Both the position numbers and the translations under genes were made by a program. Positions 18,201 to 30,200 of a DNA stretch of 64,000 nt are shown piece by piece. The stretch covers positions 2,666,001 through 2,730,000 of the forward strand of contig OZ017749.1 of the NCBI GenBank assembly GCA_963969365.1, written 5' to 3'. This stretch comes from Asterochloris sp. CNOR1. Lineage: Eukaryota > Chlorophyta > Trebouxiophyceae > Trebouxiales > Trebouxiaceae. The first letter of the stretch is position 1, and every line of letters begins with the position of its first letter. The notes below the pieces were generated by a model that was not told the origin of the DNA, did not search any database, and worked only from the letters and a program-made list of their open reading frames with translations.

Positions 18201-21200
18201 CTGGCGGTTGGCTGCTGTAGGTCAGCCTGAGGAGGTCCGGGCCAAAGGGGCCGGCCTGCGGGGCCCCGCCTGCAGAAGCCGAGTCCTCGACAGGAGGCAG
18301 GCTGGTGTGGCGGCCTGCAGCAGTGTGGCCGCAAACTGTGGTGGGCCCATTGCAGCAATGAGCACAGCAGCAGCTCAGGAACACATTGCCCTCAGGCCAT
18401 CGCTCCTTGAAACTTAGCTGCAACCAGAAAGGCAAGCAGGCTCTGGCACAGTGTTTGCTGCTGAGGTCAAGGGTCCCTGCAATGCAAACTTCCAACACAG
18501 TGCTACGGGCAAAATCTCCAGGTGCAAGGCTTGGCCAACGTGACCCAGCTTGAAATTCAGGCTCTTGTGCGGAGATGCTGCATCGGCATCAGAGAGATGC
18601 CACCAAGAGACAGAGATGCCACCAAGAGAGAGATGCCAGTACAAGAGAGATGCCACCTCACTCTTTGAGGGCAGGAGGTGATGTGCCAGTGCTGGCAGCC
18701 AGCTGCCCTGCTGCCATGCAAGCACACGGGTTCAGCAAAACAAGTTGCTGCCAGTCATCTGAAGTGCTCACTTGCTGCTTCAGGGACAGGTCGCGATGTC
18801 CCGGTGCTAGCTGTGGGCTGATCGTGACCTCCGGCCACAGCAAACGCTGGGCCAGAGCGCGCCAGGGTGCTGCCAAGCATTGGAGGTGCTCCCTTTGGTG
18901 CGGGTTCTCGCTGTGGCCGCCTGCCTCGCTGCGCAGCCTGATCCTGCGGGAGTGTATCAGCAGGCTGGTATGAAATGATGGAGCAGCATTCTGCCAGGCT
19001 GCCAGAAAGCCAAAAGCACAATGGCAACGTTGTCTGTTCATTTTAGATTTTTCCTGTCCGAAGTGCAGGGGACGGCAGCGACAGCAATATTGTGAGCACT
19101 CAGCTGACCTGCTGCAGCTGGAGGCGAGCATCCTGCTCCAGCTGACGCAGCTCCTGGCTCCCCACCAGCCTGCTGAGCTGCAGCGTGGGATAGGGCTGCG
19201 CACTTCCAAAACCTCCGGCCGCCTCCCGCAGCTGCTGCCTGCCTGGGGGCGGGGCCTGCCGCGTGGCAGCAGACAGGGTCCCATTGAGCTGACCGCCGCC
19301 TGGTGGGTGCCGCCGTCTGCTGGAGGCATCTCCCTGCGGAGCCGCCTGCTGGCGCTTGGAGCTGTGCCTTGCCTCAGCTTTAGCGTCTGCCACCCCTTTG
19401 GGCTCTGCATGCCGGCCAAGCCCATTCGCCATTGCTGCAGGCCCCGCGTGAGCAGGGCCGAGGTCATGCCCTGAGGGGGCCACACCAGCCTTCCCCTCAG
19501 ACTCCAGCTCTTCACTGCCAGCCTTGCGCTTGCTGCCTCGCCCCCAAGAGGGTCGTGAGGGTGGCAGCCCACGCCTGGCGCCCTCCATCGGCGGCCGTGG
19601 CTCAGCATGCGGTGCCTGTTGGCCCCCCTGTGCCTCAGCCCTGCCGAGGCCCCGGTCAGCTGCCGACAGCGCAGCAGCGGCTGCCTGCAGCTGCTGAGCG
19701 GGGGAGGGCAGTGGGCGCTCCATCGACTCGCCTCCCACAGCAGCAGCAGCCAGCACAGCTACCGCCTCATGCCGCCGCATGGCCCCCTGCTCATGCCTGC
19801 CCCTGCTGCGAGTCCCAGAGTGCTGCTGGGCCGCCTCATGGCCTGCACGATGCCAGGCATCGGCAATCCCTCCCCTCTCCTCTGCACCAACAGCATTGGC
19901 ACTGGCCTCACCAGCCTGTCTATTGCCAAGAGCATCGACAGCCTCTTCTGCTGGCTGCCCAAGGGTGGTTGGCAGGCCAAAAGCTGCAGGCGCTTGGGGC
20001 AACCCAGCCCGCGGGCTGCGCCTCAACCTCACCCGCAGGTGGGAGCCTGGGAGGCCCTCTCCTGCTAACCCCTCATCCCTGCACAAGCCAAGGTCACATC
20101 ATGGCAACCAAAGCTGTGCAGCATTGCAGGCGTGCAACAGCATGGACAGTCTGTAAGCGAATAACAGTGCTGCCGTGCAGCTGCACCAAGCTGGCAAGAC
20201 ATGATGCAAAGCACACATATCTGGAAGTGGAGCGCTGACCTGAGCGCTGGCGTCGCAGCAGCGGAAGCAGCTGCTGCATTGCTGGATGCAGCTTGGCTGC
20301 CCACATGCCTGCCGCGCAGATGCCTCTGACCGCCAGCGCCCTGCAGACACCACTGCGCAGCTCAGTGACGGTCCTCCGTGCATACATGCGTGAACAAGCC
20401 CCGTCGCAAGAGGGTGATGCTGCCCTTGGCATTGATCAGCCGCCCAGGCGGCCACGAGACTGACCAGCTGCACCACTTGCACTGCCAGCATGCAGCGCGC
20501 CCCAACACGACAGCAAGGGTGCCGCCAAGCCTGCGCACTGCTTAGCTCACCTGGCGGCCCTGAGGCTGGCCAGCCTGTGCACTAGGCACCGGGGTTGGCA
20601 TGCGCTCTGGGTCCGCCTCGGCGGCAGCAGTGCTCTGAATCCGCGACAGCGCGGGCTCCCCTGGCAGCTGCGCATCTGCTGAGCCCCCTCGTGCACCGGG
20701 GTCCAGCTCCTGAGACGACGCAGCTGCCCAGCTCGGTGGGAACTCCACAGGACCACTGGAGGCTGTTGCGGCACCGGACCCCTGAAGCTGCCGGCTGTGG
20801 GCAGCGGGAGGGGGCCGCCTGTGGGCCTGAGGGAGCGTTGTGCCGCGCACAGCTGGCGGCGCAGTGGGAGCCACGCTGCTGGATGCGGGGGCGTCCCTCT
20901 CGTCTTGTGGAGCTGACAGCGCTCCTGTGCTGAGGGCAGGCATTGCTGCCGCTGCAGGGCCCTCCTGCTCCATGGGCTCTGGCCCTGCAGACAGCAAGTG
21001 TGCTGCGGCCAAGTGTGACTGCTGCAAGGCCATCGTTCAGCTCCAAGACTAGGCCACACATAGGCGACCTACAGTGCATGCTCTGGCTCCTGCAGAGTGC
21101 CTATCAGTGCATGCTGTGCTGTGGCCCTGCGGGCTGCACATAGACAACAAGAGCAACAAGCTAGCAGTCAAGTAGCTGGTTTAAGGCTGTGCTGCAAATA

Positions 21201-24101
21201 TGACACTTCTGCATGCAATGGACGCACTGGTTCTGGACTGGAAATGAAAGCAGGACAACATTACAAACAGCCCTGAGGCTATGCTCACCAGCAGCTGCAG
21301 GCGGCTCAGCGCAATCACTGCTGTGCCTGCCATGACCCTGCTGGCTGGTTTGCGCCATTGCGGCGTCTGCAAGACGTCGGGCCTCATTCAGCGCCCGCCG
21401 TGCAGCTGCAAAGGCAGTCCGGTCATCCATTGCCCGGTTGAGGTGGTGATCTGCTGCCTCCAGCGCCCTCTGAGCCCCATTGAGGGTCTCAGAGGCCTGC
21501 AGGGCCCTCTGCGCGCCAGCCAGGGTGTCCTCTGCGGGGGCCTGCAGGGCACGGGCAGAGCCAGGGGTTGCTGCTGCTGGCAAACCTATGAGCGACCCAA
21601 CAGTGCTGGGTGAGAGTGGTGTGGGCTGCTGCTGGCTGTGCAGAGCAGTGGCCCATCCATGTTGGCAGAACCAGCAAGTGCCATGGGCTATTGGTTGCCA
21701 GCAGAACAAAGCCAGAGGGCAGAGCAAGCTTTAGAATCAGACATGGATCAGCCTCAGTGAAGCACCTGTATGCTGACGCTGGGCAGCCGCTCTGCAGCCC
21801 GCCCGTCACTGTGCAAGCGGCCTGCAGTGGCGGCATGCGCCATGACTGCCCGCCTTGTCTGTGAGCAGCTGCCGCTGCGCCTGGAAGTCCTGCAGAGCCA
21901 GAGACTGCACTGAGACACATCGACGGCTGATTGCTGGGGTGCAGGCTTGGACATGCAAAGGCACCTGCCAGGGATGAGACAGCATGCTGCCAGTGGCAGT
22001 ACTGCCTGTCCAAACATCTCAAGTCAGAGAAGGCAGCAGACGGCACGATCAGGCATCTTCCCCTGCCAGGACATGAGCACAGAGCTGCCTCACCCGGCAT
22101 CGCTGCTGGTGGACTCGAGCACAGAGCAGGCATGCTCTGTGGCATCAAAGGAGTAGATCTGGTCGCCGCTGTAGGACGCAATCACCTCATCGCCCCCACG
22201 TGTGAAGCGGACGCTGGTGATGAATGCACTCCTGCAGCATATCGTGTAGGTCTGTCAATCAGCACAAAAGCCTGCCCAAGCCTGGCAGCTCCTGCAAGGC
22301 AGCTGTCAGCAGCATTGCAGCTCCTAACAAGGAGGCGTGGTGAGCATCACATGCATGCATGCTTGACCTCAGGCCACAGGCCTTTGTTAGATGCAGACGA
22401 GGAATTTTCTTGTAACGCCCTGGTGGCCTTGCTGCTTTGCAAAGCTGCTGAGGACAAGCCTGAGCAGCAGAGGGTCACCCTGACCTGCCAGTGCTGGTAG
22501 AAGAGGCAGATGTCTGCGAGGCTGCAACCCTGAGGTGCGTGGGGACATAGCAGTTCACCCAGTGCGGTCGTGCTAAGCTCCCCCGGCTCGTTGACATGCG
22601 CCTGTCGTAAATGCGGACTGCAATACAGCACGACTGTGAGGTGTTGGGCCAAAGAAGCAAGGCGATGCTGAAGCACAGCAGTAAGCCCCAGCAGCCAGGC
22701 AGCAGCAGCAGCACGCCTCAGCAAGGGCTGGCAAGCCAATGTCACGGGTAGCAGGGCTGGTGCAGATGCAGGATGTGGCTCCGAAGGCAGGCACTCACCC
22801 AGAGCATCTGCGCCTCCAGTAGCAAAAAGAAAGGGCCTCATTGGGTCCACATCAATGCTGTGGACCCCGACCTTGGCAGAGCCCTTGGGAGTGACCTCGT
22901 GTCGCTGGTCAGCTGCAGTGGGACCAGTCAGTGTCAGGAGCAGCAGAAAGAAGTGGTGAGCCAGCAGCCTGGCAAGACTTGTCCAGTCAACATGCAAGCA
23001 TGCATACAGGTGACAGCAAGGTCACCACGCCAAGCTGGCAACACCGCAGGCCCCGTGGGGAAGGCAAGCTGTTGACGCTCACCAATGATGCCTGCCTGGC
23101 TGGAGCCACTGCTTGGTGCCCGAATGTCGACCTGGTGGGCGACAGCATCCTCCCCACCGGACAGGAACCCATCTGCGACACAGTGGCATGTTATAGAATG
23201 CAACACCCCTGGTGCAGCCACTGGGATCGGCTGCACTGCTCTCTGTGGCTGCTGCGCAGGCTGGGGGTTTTGGGGTGGCCCCTAGAGAGCAAGTGGCTCA
23301 CCATTGTGCAGTGGCAACAGAGCCCTGACGCGACCTTTGTGGTGCGTAAAGGGCTTGCTGGCGTTCCTGTGCAGGTGCATCAACCGGACCTGCACAAGAG
23401 GTGTGAGTGCAGGGTCGGCAGACAGCAAGCGCCAGGGCAGCACGTTCGTTGCTAAATGGAGGAGAGCTCGAGGCCAGTCAGCTCAGTAAATCACCTGGCG
23501 GTCAGCACCACAGCTCAGCATCTCGCTGCCTGTGTCTGTGAGGAAGCGCACTGCATAGATTGCAGCAGTATGACCCTGCAGGTCGCAGGTCACACTGTGA
23601 TGTACCTGCTGGCAACCAGCATGCAGGCGTCTTGCAGAAACAGGAAGCAGGCTTGGGCCCTCACAGGCACAGGTCCAGCGAAGTGGCTGTCACCCACCCC
23701 GGCAAGCCATGCAATGCAAACCGTGTGCCACAACAGTCTTGGACGCCCTTTGCACACAGGCATGAGGTCACGGTGCAGCATGCGGCTGCTGAATATCACT
23801 GCGCCAGATGCGCTGCTCTCCCACGCACCGAGTCAATGCTGTGCTGAGCCTGGCCGCGTGCAGCGTCCCAGAGCTTGATCCTGCAGTCGTCGCTGCCGCT
23901 GGCCAGCAGTGTGCCAGCGGTGTTCCAGGACACGCTTTGCACAGGGCCAGTGTGCCCAGCCAAGGAGCCAGTGTGTGCTAGACGACGCCACAAGTTGTTA
24001 CTGCTGGTCAACACATGCTGTACTGTCAGTGCCACGGGTTGGCCTGGCTGGCCATAGTAAAGGCTTGTTAAATCCACGGGCATGACAGGGGTCTGAGGCA
24101 T
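15244..24101 (-). CDS. DCAF6-like WD40 protein, CUL4-DDB1 substrate receptor candidate
   Basis: Probably presents substrates to a CUL4-DDB1 ubiquitin ligase in the nucleus. 5' exons: 24101-23829 (ATG; GSLAGHTGPVQSVSWN then LLASGSDDCRIKLWD), 23575-23495 (GHTAAIYAVRFL), 23389-23302 (VRLMHLHRN), 23172-23083 (DGFLSGGEDAVAHQVDIR), 22912-22799, 22617-22485 (VRIYDRRM, a WDxR/DWD-box-like motif) and 22231-22094 (ITSVRFTRGGDEVIASYSGDQIYSFD); phases agree. A long Ala/Gln/Pro/Ser-rich disordered part follows (21605-21289, 21021-20551, 20340-20240, 20046-19109 with a KRK-type basic patch, then material around 17720-16860). The propeller closes with 16398 onward (GSDEGEVEEQGAFKCRFSGHC), 15859-15650 (FLASGSDDGRLFIWNRR) and 15447-15244 (stop). 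Splitting blades 5 and 6 by a long insertion is the hallmark of DCAF6/NRIP. Exons between 19100 and 16000 are uncertain. Confidence 0.85.
15955..16012 (-). repeat. Decayed copy of the DCAF6-like exon 15859-15650 5' edge
   Basis: The real exon starts CTGCAG then GTGGAGTTACTGGGGTC (VELLGSQDDFLASGS). In the intron upstream the same strand reads CTGCAG then GTGGAGCTGCTGGGTGC (VELLGAPMGCLACLGS), including the acceptor-like CTGCAG. Spacing is about 140 bp. Confidence 0.75.
17688..17868 (-). repeat. Duplicated segment encoding PALSRAG
   Basis: On the minus strand GCTGCCTGCCCTGTCCAGAG (near 17700) and GCTGCCTGCCTTGTCCAGAG (near 17860) are near-identical over about 30 nt and sit in the same reading frame (ALPALSRAGRHA and GLPALSRAGIYS), about 150 bp apart. 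They probably mark an exon start and its upstream intronic copy in the DCAF6-like gene; both could also be coding. Confidence 0.6.
18590..18658. repeat. Short minisatellite, GAGATGCCACC core
   Basis: About four imperfect units of 17-19 bp (AGAGATGCCACCAAGAGAC, later AGAGATGCCAGTACAAG) inside a presumed intron of the DCAF6-like gene. Confidence 0.85.
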
Positions 24102-24234
24102 TCTGTCTAGACACAGCTGTTACTTCAGACAATGCTGAAAGAGATGGAGACAGTGAGCGAGCAGAGCACTACTGCCTCAAAGCCATGAAAGCTCTCCAAC
24201 ATCAGTGACTACCAGCACAGCTTCAATCTTTACG
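24102..24234. promoter_or_regulatory. Compact divergent promoter region
   Basis: Only 133 bp separate the ATG of the DCAF6-like gene (24101, -) and the first in-frame ATG of the coiled-coil gene (24235, +). Both 5' UTRs and a shared promoter must fit here unless an upstream non-coding exon exists. No clear TATA box or named motif is seen. Confidence 0.5.
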
Positions 24235-27200
24235 ATGTACATGCAACAATGTAAAAGCCAGCGGCCAAGCCACAGAGCTTTCCTGGAATCTAAAGCAAAA
24301 TTTGACCATAGTCTTTGGACTTGGTGGACCATGCATGGCAAGTCTTATCTGCAGAGCTTGTCTCCCCGCAAGCGAGCAGCGCTGTTGGAGCATGCCCAGC
24401 AACCGATGTACCCAGGTGACGCCTTTTTTCCTTGCCAGGCCTGCACGCAAGGCAGAATCACCTCAATGGCAAGCCATGCAACGGCTCAACCCCATGCGCC
24501 AGAGTCCAGTGAACTTGACGCCATCACCAATCAGCCACAACAATGTTCTGCAGGCAAGCGCCTCAAGCGCGGCTCCAGTGAGGTGGCTGCCGCTGCAGCC
24601 AGGCAGATGGGACTCAAGCAGCTGCTGTCCCAGGAGCGTGATAAGTTCATTGAAGAGCGATCCTTGGATGCCAAGCAGCCAGACATGGAGCTGATACCCA
24701 AGTCTAATGAAAGCGAGGTACACCACAATACGCTGCACTGCCCAGTCTCCTTTTGCTGCACTTGGGCTGTCTCGATGGAGCCAGGCAGCACTGCCTCATG
24801 CACCATGAGCATCTTGGGCTTGGGCTGCATTGCCCCCTGGTCCCAGATACTTGCTCCTGAGGCAGCCTAAAATACCAAGCACAGGCCGCTGTGCACTGTG
24901 GTGTAAGTGCTTCACTCTGGCCAATACCTTGCACTGGCACTTTGCAGCATGCAGCGTGGGAGACAGCAAGGCTGCGCGTACGCGCCACGGCGCTGGCAGC
25001 AGAGAACGATGCCCTCAAGACGCATGTCAGCCAGCTCATGCAGCAGATATCAGACATGGACCGCAATGTGCAGGTGAGGCAGATTCTCTGTCGAGAAGGT
25101 GACAACAAAACTGTGCTTTGAGGCAGCCATTCAAAATGTGCCTGTCCACAGCGAAAACTCTTTGTGGCATCAAGGCAATGCTGGTTAGAGCAGCACGTAC
25201 CACCACGCAGACGTGGTACATGCAGCATTGGTGTGCTCACAGTTGAGCGTACAATGAAACACCTGGCCAGGATGCTGCTTTGAGGGACGCTCCACCTCTG
25301 TAGCAGTTGGGCGCATGTGTGGCAGATGACACTGCACAGCCCCCAGCCAAGCAAGCTCGTTGCACTGCTTGCGTTCCACAGTGACCTCTGCTCAGTTGCT
25401 GGAAGAAGCCTGGCCTGTAGGTGGTCAGCAGCGAGTCACGATCCCGCAGTCAGCGCATGACCCAGGCAGCTGCCTCTAGGGTGGCAGAGCTGGAGGAGCA
25501 GGCTGACCGCCAGCGCAGAGCTCTCAGGTAACCCTGATCAGGCACGATGCGGGCATTGGACTGCGTGAAGCAGCCCAGTGCAGGCCTTTTGTCTCACTGT
25601 CAAGTGCATCTGTCACCTGCCTGGCTGTGGCAAGCTGGAGCTTCAAGGTGATGATGTATCTTGTGCAAGGACTGTTGAGCTGCGTTCAAGTGCATCTAGT
25701 TGGGTGCCATGCGTCCAGTGAACAGCTTGTCCCCTGCTTGGCCACAGCGAGCTGGCAGTGGCTGCTGAGGAGCTGGCGCATGACAACGTGGCCCTGTCGG
25801 AGCAGGTGGTGCAGCTGCGGGAGGACAAGGAAGGCCTGCAGCAGAAGGGGGCCAGCCTGGAGGTGGGGATGACATGAAATATGCTCACAAGGAGGAGGGA
25901 GAGATGCAACACTGCAGGTGGGAGTGGCACACAGCTTAGGTGGACCCGCTTGGCATGAGCAGAAGGGGCACAGCCCAGATGTGAAGGTGAGACAAAAACC
26001 GTCTGGGGTAGCATGCTAGGGTGTCAGCCACAGGCTGGGCATGGTACCTTCTGAAAGGGCAGTTGCTGGAAGGGTGAGTCTAAGCTGTCATGCGCGGCCA
26101 CAGGAGACACAGAGTGTCACCTGCGCAGCGCAGGCTGTGAGCCTCAGTGCTGGGACTCACATGAAGAGTTGACCACATGCAGACGCTGCAGGCAAGTGCG
26201 CCTGTCCAGCGCTGACCATGAGCCCAGCCACTGTCGCGGCCTACTGTGCTGCGCAGACATGAGTGGCCAAGGCTGCAGATGCCCTCACAACAGAATGTGA
26301 GCGACTCTGGCTGCGAGTCTGGGTGCCACAGTGCAGGCTGTGCGGGAGCTGCGCTGAGTGGCATTGGTCTCTGCCATGAGCCAGCAACGATGAAAGGTGT
26401 CTGCAGGGGCGGGTGGTGATCACGCTGCAGTACCTAAGAGGTTCACATCCTTCTGGAGCCCCAGCAAGTCTTGCAGCTAGCTATGTCATGCATGGGAAGG
26501 CTGGCCAAGATGTGAGAGCTGTACTTGAGGGGTTTGGAGGTGTCCCAGGCCCCTGCATCCAGGGCTGGGGAGGCCACATGCAAATGCACTCTGCTGCAGC
26601 AGGTACCTTGCACGCCACTCAATGGTAGTGCAGGAGAGGGCGCCCAGACTGCAGGAGCTGTATCTGAGAGGCCTGGAGGATATCCTGGCCCTACATCCAC
26701 TGCTGGGCTGCCAACTTTTGCAATGCCCTCTGCTGCAGCTGGCAAGCGCTTCTCAGTGCCCTGTGTAGGAGAGGGTGGCCAAGCTGCAGGAGCTGTATCT
26801 AAGGGGCCTGGAGGACTCCCAAGCCCCAACAGCCACTGCGCGGGAGGCCATTGCGCAGCGCAACCTGCTGCAGCTGGCCACGCCCGAGGTGCTGGCGCTC
26901 AGCGAGCCGCCAAGGGACTTTCCGGGGCCTGAGCCCCCTGCAGCCACGGCCATTGTGCCTGCCCTGCACCAGATCGGGGACCTGCGACGGACGAGAGATG
27001 GGCTTACTTCACAGGTGTGAGCTTCTGGGGCATGCTCGCTATGGGGTGGTGGAGCAGGGGTGAGGTCTGGAGCCACCTTAGACCAGGCCGGCCATGATGC
27101 GCGCTTGTGATGCGCTGGCACATCAATCTGCATCTGCCTGTGCCTCTTACAGCTGCACCCTGAGTGTCAAGCTGGTTTCGACCAAGATCTCCCAGGTTGC

Positions 27201-30200
27201 CCTAGGTCATGCCCATGGCCTGAGAGACAGCAGCTTGCTGGCCACATGCAGTGGCGGCATGCACGATACGTGCAGGACCTGAGCAACTCAGCAGGGTGTG
27301 CAGTGTGCTGTCTGGCCACATGAGATATGCCTGCAGGTCAGGTCCTGTGGCGGCGCGCCACAGCCCGACTGTGTGCAGTCTGCTGGCTCATGCCAGTTGT
27401 GGTCTGCAACTGGTTGGCTCATGTAGCATAGCTAGTCTGCCTGCAGGTGTGGTCTTTGAGTACGCGCTCCAGCCAGCTCTGTCTGGTCGATTGCGAGCCG
27501 CGAGGCAATCCTATGGCATGCACTGGGTGTCGTGCACACCAGCCACACGCATGCCTCCTTGCGCATGACGGCTTCGATCTCTTTCTGCAGCAAGAGAATG
27601 CTGGCCTCAAGACCCTTGCCATGCCTGCAGGTGAAGACCCTGGGCGAGCGTGCCAGCCAGCTGGAGCGGGAGTGTGCAGAGCTGCAGCTGCAACTGGCCC
27701 AGGAGCGGCGCCAGGCCAAGGATGCGGCCAACACTGCCCAGAACAAGCTGATGGGCGCGCTGCGGCGCATCCAGTACCTGGTGCGAAACCCGCCTGGAAT
27801 GCTGACCTGATCGGAGACGAGCTGATGCTGGAGGGAGCCACCGACTGCTTTCATGCAGCTGCCTGCTTTGCACTGCCTGGTGTTTTTATGACAGCAGGGG
27901 CTTCGCTGACCCTGCTGCTGCAGTGTTTGCACCCTTTGTTCGTTTGTGAAGTCACACACATGACTCAGGCAGCTGGGGTTGCAAGCAGCCGCGCAGCTGG
28001 TCTCCAGTCATGACATGAACCTTGGCGGCGGACAACACCAGCTGGGGCACTCAGGTCTGGAACTCATGAAGTATGAAAGGGAGCCCTGCCTGGCCCCGCA
28101 GGTGGACAAGCGCAAGGGGCAGGAAACCCTGCAGCATCAGCAGGAGGTCTACATCGTTAAGCTGGAGAATAGGCTGCTGGCACAGCACAAGGCAGTGCAG
28201 GCCGCAGCCGCAGCTGAGGCAGTGCAGGTCCAAACCCAGGCAGCTGGCTTGCCAAAGCGAAGGGCTGCCAACAGGCGATTGCAGGGAGGGGCTCCTGAGA
28301 AGCCTGGCAAGGCTGCCAGCCTGCAGCAAGGCGTCTTGCAGGCGCAGGCAGAGGTAGGAACCGTGGCAGCCGAGGGCAGTGCTGGCGGTGAGCAGCCCCC
28401 CAGCCGGCAGCACAACGCCAGGCAGATGACGGCTCGCAAGGCGGCAGGGGCCAGCACGCAGAAGGGGCACGCTGAAACAGGCATGCAGAAAGGGCGTGCA
28501 GGTGGTGTGCAGGAAGGTGGCAGTAAGCAGCAGCACGTGGTGCAGCCGGCCCCAGAAGACTTCGGCGAGCTGTGGGCCTCAGATGGCAACACCTCAGGCA
28601 ATGCCTCGGCCTGTGAGCGGTCCCCCAGGGGCCACAGGGGCAGGCAGCCCACCCCTCACACGCCCCGCAGCAGGCGGCAGAGCGGGGGCAGCAGGGGCAG
28701 CCGCCAATCGCCACGGACGATGCACTTCGCTTACCACCCGGGCAGCTTGGCAGCAGAGCCCCTGGTGTCCAGGCAGGCAGGGTCACGGGCTGCCTCGCGG
28801 TCAGGCTCTCGCTCAGCCTCTCCGGGGCGGGATCTACCAGCCCACCCCCTGTTCAGCCCCCGCAGCATGGGGAATTTTGCCAAGGCTGTGGCAGGTGGGC
28901 CTTGCCCAGTGACTGGCCTGCAAACAGCAGCTGACCTTTGAACCAGCCATCAATCAGGCACCGAGTCCCAAACAGCACCTGATTTGCAATTAGCCACGGA
29001 CCTGCCGACAGCAGCAATTCCCAGAGGTTTGTGCTGCCGACATGCTGCAATGTCCAGCAAAGCTGTTGCGCGCCTTGCACAACAGCTTCCATCCGCGTCA
29101 GCAGCAGGCCTCAATGTGAGCGCAGCTGACGCTGGTGCAGGGCTCCGCGCACAGGCTCTTTCTAGCCTCAGCTACTGCTCAGGGCAGTAAAACAGCCTAG
29201 CAGGTGTCAAGGGCCATGCGGCACCGGGTTTGTGAAGCCCCATCTGCTGCCTTTAACGCAGCAGACGAGCCTGGCAGGTGTCACATGCTCTGCGTATAGC
29301 CTCAACCCCCATCACTTGCTGCTGCCTGTAGGCGGCCAGTCTCAGCCTGACTTGCTGCCGTCAGCACAACAGGACAGCCTGGCAGGTGCTAAGGGCTCTG
29401 TGCTGGCCTCGAGCCAGCATGACTTGCTGCTTCCTGCAGGCAGCCCCTCCCGCGGCAGCACCCAGGCCAGGCGGCGCCTGCAGGTTGCGCTGCAGCGCCT
29501 GGCTGAGCGCAATCAGTGGCCAGTGGATGGGGACAGCGATGACCCCCCCTCCCCAACCTCTGAGTGGAACCTCCCTGTCACAAGGTGGGGGCGCTGCTGC
29601 CAGGCCAGGCGGCGCCTTGCACACTTCCAGAGGCTGCCTGGTGGTACACGGTCCTGTGTGTGGCACAACCACCGAAGTTGACTAATGGCAGCTGGCTGCC
29701 GAGGTTGCTTGTAGCCACTGCATCGGGACCATGGGCTTTGAATAAGGCGAGGAACATAACAAGGCGATCATCTGGCCCGCAGGCACAGCAGCAGACGCAG
29801 CAGCAGGCACCCAAGCCAGCATGCCAGCAGGAGTCCTAGCAGGCAAGACCAGCGGGTGGGTGGAGATGGGCAGGGGAAGGGCTTTGCGGAGGATGTTGCC
29901 AGGTCGCTGCGTGGCAACACCCAGCAGCAGGGCGGGCAGGCCCAGCCACAGACCCTTCGCCAGCAGCCCTGGAAGTCTGGCATCGGCAGCAGCCCAGGTG
30001 CACAGGCACGCAGCAGCAGTCGGGCTGGCAGAGCATCAGGTGGGCTTGCCTTTGTCTGTTGAGTGCCGACTGTGCAGGAGCTGCACAGTGCTTGGCATTC
30101 CGTTGGAGCTGCCCAAGCTGTGGCTGCGTTGCTGTGTGCTCCATGTCATGGCAGAGTACGAAGCTGCTGACCCCTCTGCAGGGACTGCTGCTGCAAGGTC

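Noticed and set aside
18658-19608. 316-codon minus-strand open frame
   Set aside because: It overlaps the 19109-20046 DCAF6-like exon in another frame; amino-acid make-up (Cys/Trp/Arg-rich, no motif) is that of a shadow of GC-rich coding DNA.
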